NCBI RefSeq assembly: GCF_006716765.1
Contig: NZ_VFPO01000001.1
Span: 1,302,001 to 1,366,000 of the forward strand
Direction: 5' to 3'
From: Actinomadura hallensis
GTDB lineage: Bacteria > Actinomycetota > Actinomycetes > Streptosporangiales > Streptosporangiaceae
Length of the DNA: 64,000 nucleotides
In this document: positions 58,727 to 64,000 of the stretch, one piece after another
Layout of the letters: the number at the start of each line of letters is the position of its first letter
Numbering within the stretch: the first letter of the stretch is position 1
Made by a program: the position numbers and the translations under genes
Notes under the pieces: model-generated
What the model saw: the letters and a program-made list of their open reading frames with translations, nothing else
Database searches by the model: none
What the model was told of the DNA's origin: nothing

Positions 58727-59914
58727 GTGGCAGTGGGAAAGCCGAGCCGCCGGACGCTACCGACGATCATCGGCGTTTCCGTGGTCACGACCCTGGCCGC
58801 CAACATCGCGGTCCTGGTGGTCCGCGGCGGCGACGACCCGGCCGCACCCACGCGCAGCGAGCAGCAGGCGCGGTACGTGGCGGCGTCCGGCCGGATGAGC
58901 GTGTCGCCGAACGCGGTCGCGCCCCTCGGTGAGCGCCTCACCCCGCACATCCTGGTCGCGGGCCCCGCCACGCTGCCCGCCGACGTGGTCGAGAGGGTCC
59001 GCGGCGCCAAGGGCGTGAAGGGCGTCGAGGTCGTGGACGCCGTGCAGGGCATGGTCGCCGGCAAGCAGGTCGGACTGATGGGCGTCGACCCGTCCACGTT
59101 CCGCAAGTACACCCCGAAGCCCACCGCCAAGTCGGACGCGCTGTGGCGCAACGTGGCGTCCGGCGACGTCGCGATCTCCTTCACGATGGGCAACGACGGC
59201 GGCGTCAAGCTGGGCAGCGAGGTCCCCGTCGGCGGCAGAAAGGAGCAGTCGCGGGCGCGGCTGCGCGTCGGCGCGTACGCGACGATGGGGATCGGCGACG
59301 TCGACGCCGTCATCTCGCGCGACCGGGCGCGGGCGCTCGGCATGCCGGCCGGCAACGCGATGCTGATCAGCGTCCCGAAGGCCGAGCCGCGGACGTTCAT
59401 CAAGAAGCTCCGCAAGGTGCTGCCCAAGGGCACCAAGGCCGTCGAGGTCAACCCTGAGATCGACTTCCCGCGGGCGGGGAGGGTCCCGGACGCCGGCGGT
59501 CAGGTCATGACCGCCGGGCAGGTCCGGACGGTGATCCGGGCGGCCTACTCGCGGCTCGGGTGGCCGTACGTGTGGGGCGGCGAGTCCGAGGCCGAGGGCG
59601 GCTACGACTGCTCCGGCCTCATGCAGTACGCGTTCGCCCAGGCGGGGATCCGCCTGCCGCGCGTGGCCGCCGACCAGGCGCGGGCGGGCTGGGTCATCCC
59701 CTACAGCAAGGCGCAGCCGGGCGACATGCTGATCTGGGCGAACGACCCGACGGCGCCGGGCTACATCTCGCACATCGCCCTCTACCTGGGCGACGGCAAG
59801 ATGATCCACGCTCCGCGCAGGGGCACCGTGGTGCGGATCCAGAACGTCTACACCCGCAACATGCGCGGCGCCGTCCGCGTCAGCCCCAAGCTGGTCAACT
59901 CCCTGCACCGCTGA
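58727..59914 (+). CDS. NlpC/P60 family cell-wall hydrolase
   Basis: 395 aa. One N-terminal membrane helix (LPTIIGVSVVTTLAANIAVLVV) anchors a large extracellular part. Residues 50-250 form an unrecognised alpha/beta domain (HILVAGPATLPADVVERVRG, GVKLGSEVPVGG). The NlpC/P60 domain starts near 260: VIRAAYSRLGWPYVWGGES, catalytic Cys in EGGYDCSGLMQYAF, His in GYISHIALYLGDGKMIHAP. It likely cuts D-Glu-meso-DAP peptide bonds. GAGGGAG precedes GTG 58727; GTG 58733 is equally possible. An FtsX-extracellular-like role for the middle domain is only a guess. Confidence 0.9.
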   Translation: MAVGKPSRRTLPTIIGVSVVTTLAANIAVLVVRGGDDPAAPTRSEQQARYVAASGRMSVSPNAVAPLGERLTPHILVAGPATLPADVVERVRGAKGVKGVEVVDAVQGMVAGKQVGLMGVDPSTFRKYTPKPTAKSDALWRNVASGDVAISFTMGNDGGVKLGSEVPVGGRKEQSRARLRVGAYATMGIGDVDAVISRDRARALGMPAGNAMLISVPKAEPRTFIKKLRKVLPKGTKAVEVNPEIDFPRAGRVPDAGGQVMTAGQVRTVIRAAYSRLGWPYVWGGESEAEGGYDCSGLMQYAFAQAGIRLPRVAADQARAGWVIPYSKAQPGDMLIWANDPTAPGYISHIALYLGDGKMIHAPRRGTVVRIQNVYTRNMRGAVRVSPKLVNSLHR

Positions 59915-59940
59915 GCCGCCCTGACCTCTCTCGGGACTCC

Positions 59941-59970
59941 GGGGGCTGGCGCAGTGGGGGCTGGCGCAGT
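59941..59970. repeat. 15-bp perfect tandem duplication
   Basis: GGGGGCTGGCGCAGT occurs twice in tandem, 28-57 bp before the ATG of the next gene, in its probable promoter region. Confidence 0.9.
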
Positions 59971-59983
59971 GCGCGTCAGCGTT

Positions 59984-59997
59984 GTAATTTTGATTAC
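59984..59997. promoter_or_regulatory. GTAAT-N4-ATTAC palindrome abutting a start codon
   Basis: GTAATTTTGATTAC is a perfect 5-bp inverted repeat immediately before ATG 59998, AT-rich in very GC-rich surroundings. It leaves no room for a ribosome binding site, so the transcript is probably leaderless and the palindrome overlaps the promoter: a good operator candidate, perhaps autoregulatory. Confidence 0.5.
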
Positions 59998-60519
59998 ATG
60001 CATACGAGCGAAGCGGCGGAGGAGCTGCGCGGCTGGTTCACCGGACGGCTCCCCGAAGCCTGGTTCGAGGGCCCGCCCGACGTGGTGCTGGACCGCGACG
60101 AGGTCAGCGTGGTCGGCCGCCTGCCCGAGCCGGCGGCCGCGGCGGAGGCGCCCGAGGCGGAGCGGGCCGGCCTGATCGCCGGGCACGTCCAGCGCTTCCG
60201 CGAGGACACGAGGCAGCGCCGCATCGCCATCGCCCGCGAGGCCGAGGAGCGCTTCGGGTACAAGGTGTCGTGGGGCGTGGACTGCGGCGGCCGGCGGGAG
60301 ATGTTCACGACTCTCTCGGTGCCGGTCATGACGCGCCTCCGCCAGCCCGAACGCCGCGTCCTGGACACCCTCGTGGACGCCGGGGTCGCCCGCAGCCGCA
60401 GCGACGCGCTCGCCTGGTGCGTGCGGCTCGTCGGCAAGAACACCGACGAGTGGCTGTCCGACCTGCGCGCCGCGCTCCGGCACGTCGAGCGCGCCCGCGC
60501 CGCCGGCCCCCGCGCCTGA
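59998..60519 (+). CDS. Conserved-type protein with RHH-like C-terminus
   Basis: 173 aa; family not recognised. The N-terminal half is acidic (AAEELRGWFTGRLPEAWFEGPPDVVLDRDEVSVVG), followed by a charged helix with RFREDTRQRRIAIAREAEER. The C-terminal part, TTLSVPVMTRLRQPERRVLDTLVDAG and then RSRSDALAWCVRLV, has the strand-helix-helix pattern of ribbon-helix-helix DNA-binding proteins. With the palindrome at its start codon, autoregulation is plausible. Sits between the NlpC/P60 gene and uppS. Confidence 0.65.
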   Translation: MHTSEAAEELRGWFTGRLPEAWFEGPPDVVLDRDEVSVVGRLPEPAAAAEAPEAERAGLIAGHVQRFREDTRQRRIAIAREAEERFGYKVSWGVDCGGRREMFTTLSVPVMTRLRQPERRVLDTLVDAGVARSRSDALAWCVRLVGKNTDEWLSDLRAALRHVERARAAGPRA

Positions 60520-60616
60520 CCGGCCCCCGCTTCCCGCGCCGCCCGGGTCACCATGAACCTCGGGCCATAATTGAGCGTCTTTCCGTCAGGGAACGGTCGC
60601 TCGAAGGGAAGCCCAC

Positions 60617-61501
60617 ATGGGTGTTCGGCGTACGGAGGAGCCGCGCGGGGGAGCGCCGCGCGGCCGGCGGCGGGACGGCTCGGGCCGTCCCACCAAGAGG
60701 GGGCGGCTGCTGTCCGCCCTCCGCCGCAGCGGCCCGTACGCGGCCGTCCGCGACGTCGTCTACCGGCTCTACGAGCGCCGCGTCGAGGCGGAGCTGCACC
60801 CCGACGTCACGCCCCGGCACATCGGGGTCATACTCGACGGCAACCGGCGCTGGGCCAGGGCGATGGGGCTGGCGGACGTCAGTTCCGGGCACCAGCGCGG
60901 CGCCGCGAAGATCTCCGAGCTGCTCCAGTGGAGCACCGAGGCGGGCGTCGAGGTCGTCACGCTGTGGCTGCTGTCCACCGACAACCTGAACCGTCCCGCG
61001 CGGGAGCTGGAACCGCTCCTTGAGATCATCGAGAACACGGTCGGCGAGCTCGCCGCGGACGGCTGGCACGTCAAGCCCGTCGGCGCCCTCGACCTTCTGC
61101 CCGATAAGACCGCTCGCGTCCTGAAAGCCGCGGGTGAGGCCACATCCGGTGCTCCCGGCCTGATTGTGAACGTCGCCGTTGGGTATGGAGGTAGGCGTGA
61201 GATCGCTGATGCGGTGCGCTCTCTGCTCATCGAGCAGGCGAGCCGGGGCACCAGCATCGAGGAACTCGCGGAGTCCCTCGACGTGGAGCACATCGCGGAG
61301 CATCTCTACACGCGCGGCCAGCCGGATCCGGACCTGGTCATCCGCACCTCGGGGGAGCAGCGTCTCTCCGGCTTCATGCTCTGGCAGAGCGCCCACTCGG
61401 AGTTCCACTTCTGCGAGGTCCACTGGCCGGACTTCCGCAAGGTCGACTTCCTCCGGGCGTTGCGCTCGTACGCCGCGCGGCACCGGCGCTACGGCACCTG
61501 A
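60617..61501 (+). CDS. uppS: Polyprenyl (isoprenyl) diphosphate synthase, cis type
   Basis: 294 aa. Adds isopentenyl units in cis to make the undecaprenyl or decaprenyl carrier of cell-wall synthesis. Motif HIGVILDGNRRWARAMG holds the catalytic Asp; LSTDNLNRPARELEPLLEII, VNVAVGYGGRREIADAV and LVIRTSGEQRLSGFMLWQSAHSEF are intact. The first 65 residues are a basic extension (RGGAPRGRRRDGSGRPTKRG) plus a helix. ATG 60617 with GAAGGGAAG upstream. Followed 84 bp later by phoH2; both point toward the cell-wall gene at the window end. Confidence 0.95.
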   Translation: MGVRRTEEPRGGAPRGRRRDGSGRPTKRGRLLSALRRSGPYAAVRDVVYRLYERRVEAELHPDVTPRHIGVILDGNRRWARAMGLADVSSGHQRGAAKISELLQWSTEAGVEVVTLWLLSTDNLNRPARELEPLLEIIENTVGELAADGWHVKPVGALDLLPDKTARVLKAAGEATSGAPGLIVNVAVGYGGRREIADAVRSLLIEQASRGTSIEELAESLDVEHIAEHLYTRGQPDPDLVIRTSGEQRLSGFMLWQSAHSEFHFCEVHWPDFRKVDFLRALRSYAARHRRYGT

Positions 61502-61585
61502 CGGCCGGCCACACGGTCCGCCTTCGACCACCGCCCCAGGCCGCCCGCGCGCCACCGGTAGGTTCCCCATGATCAGGGAGATCGA

Positions 61586-62953
61586 GTGGCCACAACCTCC
61601 GCGCGCCGTCCCGGCACGTCCGGGAGCACCTCCGGAACCCGCGTTCCGGACCGGCGCACGTACGTCCTCGACACCAGCGTCCTGCTCGCCGACCCGGGGG
61701 CGATGACCCGCTTCGCCGAGCACGAGGTCGTACTCCCCATCGTCGTCATCTCCGAACTCGAGGCCAAGCGTCACCACCCCGAGCTCGGGTACTTCGCACG
61801 GCAGGCCCTTCGCACGCTCGACGACCTCCGCCTGCGGAACGGCCGGCTGGACGAGCCGGTCGCGGTCGAGGGACCCCAGGGCGACCAGGGTGGAACGCTC
61901 CGGGTCGAGCTGAACCACTCCGATCCGAGCGTCCTGCCGGACGGGTTCCGGCTCGCCGACAACGACACGCGCATCCTGTCGGTCGCGGCGTGGCTGGCCC
62001 ATGAGGGGCGCGACGTCGTCCTGGTCTCCAAGGACCTGCCGATGCGGGTGAAGGCGTCCGCCGTCGGCCTGGCCGCCGAGGAGTACCGGGCGGAGCTGGC
62101 GGTCGTGGAGTCCGGCTGGACCGGGATGCGCGAACTGGAGGTGCCCGCGAGCCTCATCGAGGAGATGTTCGAGACCGGCAGCGCGGACATGGAGGAGGCG
62201 CGGGACCTGCCGTGCCACACCGGCCTGCGGCTGCTGTCGGAGAAGGGGTCGGCGCTCGGCCGGACGCAGCCGGACAAGTCGGTGAAGCTCGTGCGGGGCG
62301 ACCGGGAGGTGTTCGGGCTGCGGGGCCGGTCCGCCGAGCAGCGGATCGCGCTGGACCTGCTGATGGACGAGGACATCGGCATCGTCTCGCTCGGCGGCCG
62401 GGCGGGCACCGGCAAGTCGGCCCTCGCCCTCTGCGCGGGCCTGGAGGCCGTGCTGGAGCGGGGGCGGCACCGCAAGGTCGTGGTGTTCCGCCCCCTGTAC
62501 GCGGTCGGCGGCCAGGAGCTGGGCTACCTGCCCGGCACCGAGAACGAGAAGATGTCGCCGTGGGGGCAGGCCGTCTACGACACGCTGTCGGCGGTGACCA
62601 CGCCCGAGGTCATCGAGGAGATCGTCGACCGCGACATGCTGGAGGTCCTGCCGCTCACGCACATCCGGGGGCGCTCGCTGCACGACGCGTTCGTGATCGT
62701 GGACGAGGCGCAGTCGCTGGAGCGCGGCGTTCTGCTCACGGTCCTGTCGCGCATCGGCACGGGCTCGCGGGTCGTGCTGACCCACGACGTGGCGCAGCGC
62801 GACAACCTGCGGGTGGGCAGGCATGACGGCGTCGCCGCGGTGGTGGAGCGGCTCAAGGGCCATCCGCTGTTCGCGCACGTGACGCTGACGCGCTCCGAGC
62901 GGTCGCCGATCGCCGCCCTGGTGACGGACATGCTCGGCGACGTCGGCGCCTGA
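61586..62953 (+). CDS. phoH2: PIN-PhoH fusion (PhoH2)
   Basis: 455 aa from GTG 61586. An N-terminal PIN nuclease domain ([51 protein letters not shown] with the acidic triad) is fused to a PhoH ATPase domain: Walker [20 protein letters not shown] and Walker [17 protein letters not shown]. PhoH2 proteins act as ATP-dependent RNA helicase/RNases (established for mycobacterial and thermophile members). No antitoxin-like phoAT frame is visible immediately upstream. Ends before a strong hairpin at 62989. Confidence 0.94.
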   Translation: MATTSARRPGTSGSTSGTRVPDRRTYVLDTSVLLADPGAMTRFAEHEVVLPIVVISELEAKRHHPELGYFARQALRTLDDLRLRNGRLDEPVAVEGPQGDQGGTLRVELNHSDPSVLPDGFRLADNDTRILSVAAWLAHEGRDVVLVSKDLPMRVKASAVGLAAEEYRAELAVVESGWTGMRELEVPASLIEEMFETGSADMEEARDLPCHTGLRLLSEKGSALGRTQPDKSVKLVRGDREVFGLRGRSAEQRIALDLLMDEDIGIVSLGGRAGTGKSALALCAGLEAVLERGRHRKVVVFRPLYAVGGQELGYLPGTENEKMSPWGQAVYDTLSAVTTPEVIEEIVDRDMLEVLPLTHIRGRSLHDAFVIVDEAQSLERGVLLTVLSRIGTGSRVVLTHDVAQRDNLRVGRHDGVAAVVERLKGHPLFAHVTLTRSERSPIAALVTDMLGDVGA

Positions 62954-62988
62954 ACGGCGCCCTGAAGCCGATACGAGGAAGTCCTGCA

Positions 62989-63022
62989 CGAACCCCGGTG
63001 GCCGAGGAGCCGCCGGGGTTCG
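62989..63022 (+). terminator. 14-bp hairpin after phoH2
   Basis: CGAACCCCGGTGGC (62989-63002) and GCCGCCGGGGTTCG (63009-63022) pair with one G-T wobble around a CGAGGA loop, 35 bp after the phoH2 stop. Confidence 0.8.
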
Positions 63023-63116
63023 TCGTCGCCGGGCGCCCTCGCGGGGGAACCCGCCGATACCCACGAAACGTGATCATTCCACCTCACTGCGTGTACTTGT
63101 GAGGAAGGTCACAGTT

Positions 63117-63131
63117 GACCCCTGAAGGGTC
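63117..63131 (+). promoter_or_regulatory. Small hairpin in the leader of the last gene
   Basis: GACCC-CTGAA-GGGTC is a perfect 5-bp hairpin in the 396-bp gap between the phoH2 terminator and the last gene. Length and GC-rich pairing suggest a long leader, but no known riboswitch core was recognised. Confidence 0.3.
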
Positions 63132-63176
63132 GAGAACCGCTGGTCCGTCGGGGGTTTCGGCGGTGTCCGGGCCGAG

Positions 63177-63205
63177 TTGACATCCGCCCCATCCGCAGCA
63201 TTTGT
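63177..63205 (+). promoter_or_regulatory. Possible promoter of the last gene
   Basis: A perfect TTGACA (63177-63182) lies 17 bp before ATTTGT (63200-63205), a weak -10. If used, the leader before TTG 63418 would be about 205 bases. Confidence 0.35.
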
Positions 63206-63417
63206 CTCGATCAGGTTGCGAAGCCTCCCGTGGCCTCAGGCATTGTGGCTCCCCGTAAGCACCCCCGAGCGGTGTCAGGCCTGCGGCGCGGCCCCCCGAA
63301 GACGCGCGGCGGACGCGGCACCGGTACGGGCCCGGGGCCGTCCGACGCGCGGCCGGGCCGGGGGTGAAACCAGTTCGCGCGCGTGTCCATGCGCGTGCGA
63401 CCGTCGGAAGGACCGCC

Positions 63418-64000
63418 TTGTACGGAGACCGTCCCGGGTCCCCTAGGCGAGACGAACGACAGAGCTTTGCCCCCCAGGAGCCGTGGCAGGCCGCGGACTC
63501 CGCACCCGCGGCGCACGACCCGGCCCACGGCGCCGCCCCGAGCCCGGGCGGCGTGCACGACGCGTTCGTCCCCGCACCCCAGCCCCCCGCGCCCCGGCGC
63601 CCGGCCTTCGAAGCTCCCGTGGCCGGAGAGCCGGTGTCCGAGCGCCGCGCGCCCGCGGTCACCGCGCCCCAGCCCGCCGTGGCGCGCAACGACGACGTGA
63701 AGGTCGCCGGCGCGGACCGCACCCGGTCCTCCGCGTCCTCCGCGTCCGCTGGGGACACCCTCGGGCTCCAGGCCCTCCCGGACGGGCCCGGCGGGCTCGA
63801 CGGCCCCGCCGGAGGCCCCCGCGACGAGATCGCGTCCGGGGAGGGCCCCGCGGCCCGCCGTCCCGCCCCGAGCGGTGGTTCCGGCAGGCGCAACGGCATG
63901 CGGATCGCCGCGGTCGCCGCGGGCGCCGCGGTCGTGATCGGCGGTGGCGCCGCCGCCGCGTTCGCGCTGACGGGCGGCTCCGGCGGCGACGCCGCGACCG
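63418..64000 (+). CDS. Membrane-anchored probable cell-wall protein (3' end beyond window)
   Basis: At least 194 residues, open to the window end. Start TTG 63418 is chosen because GGAAGGA lies 5 bp upstream. About 165 residues of Pro/Ala/Gly/Glu-rich, disordered cytoplasmic sequence precede a basic patch (GGSGRRNGMRIA) and a membrane helix (AAVAAGAAVVIGGGAAAAFAL). The extracellular domain is not in view. After uppS-phoH2 many actinobacteria encode a secreted transglycosylase, so that is the most likely identity (inference). Confidence 0.6.
   Translation, partial: MYGDRPGSPRRDERQSFAPQEPWQAADSAPAAHDPAHGAAPSPGGVHDAFVPAPQPPAPRRPAFEAPVAGEPVSERRAPAVTAPQPAVARNDDVKVAGADRTRSSASSASAGDTLGLQALPDGPGGLDGPAGGPRDEIASGEGPAARRPAPSGGSGRRNGMRIAAVAAGAAVVIGGGAAAAFALTGGSGGDAAT

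Overview
The window is high-G+C chromosomal DNA from an actinomycete. GTG and TTG starts are common, mycothiol metabolism is present (Mca), and actinobacterial families recur (DUF501, DUF2510, DUF4287, DUF4307, PIN-PhoH, a family-5 uracil-DNA glycosylase). The gene content fits Streptosporangiales/Thermomonosporaceae (Actinomadura-like), but that assignment is an inference. There is no phage, insertion sequence, CRISPR array or biosynthetic cluster. Several gene orders match, from memory, a conserved core block of Mycobacterium tuberculosis (mfd-mazG...eno-ftsB-DUF501-ppx; thiolase-SGNH-cbs-metB; greA-DUF4307-mca-membrane protein-DUF255).

Layout. 1-4 kb: sulfur and SAM genes on the minus strand (TauE/SafE exporter, sulfurylase-like/APS-kinase fusion, methyltransferase). 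4-12 kb: mfd, a SurA-like lipoprotein, mazG and a PASTA penicillin-binding protein. 12-16 kb: quinone-oxidoreductase-like enzyme, small coiled-coil protein, orphan histidine kinase and a second TauE/SafE. 16-19.6 kb: eno-ftsB-DUF501-ppx operon. 19.6-26 kb: DUF2510 protein, UDG, NDH-2, a degenerate cyclopropane-synthase-like protein, an unusual class-I tRNA with a UAA anticodon, Bax-inhibitor-1 and DUF4287. 26-34 kb: thiolase, SGNH hydrolase, cystathionine beta-synthase, MMPL exporter and cystathionine gamma-synthase. 34-43 kb: secreted alpha/beta hydrolase, DUF2269, a VWA + AAA-ATPase pair, FIST + ROK pair and threonine dehydratase. 43-50 kb: two M1 metallopeptidases, two RDD membrane proteins, and hppD divergent from an Lrp/AsnC regulator. 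50-56.5 kb: greA, DUF4307, mca, a small membrane protein, a STAND-type C-terminal fragment, a PPOX flavin-fold protein, RNase Z and a disulfide-reductase-like flavoprotein. 56.5-64 kb: DUF255 thioredoxin-like protein, NlpC/P60 hydrolase, a small possible DNA-binding protein, uppS, phoH2 and the start of a membrane-anchored, probably cell-wall protein.

Themes. Sulfur metabolism is spread over the window: two sulfite-exporter-type permeases, APS kinase, CBS, CGS and mycothiol-conjugate amidase. Cell-wall growth is the second theme (PBP, FtsB, UppS, NlpC/P60, SurA-like lipoprotein). The least ordinary observations are the class-I tRNA with anticodon UAA and C33, in a window where I saw no TTA codon in any called gene. 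Others are the APS-kinase fusion whose sulfurylase motif is degraded, a plus-strand intrinsic terminator with no gene upstream, a phased set of CTGTRCA sites in the hppD/Lrp divergent promoter, and two consecutive perfect 20-bp hairpins between convergent cbs and mmpL.
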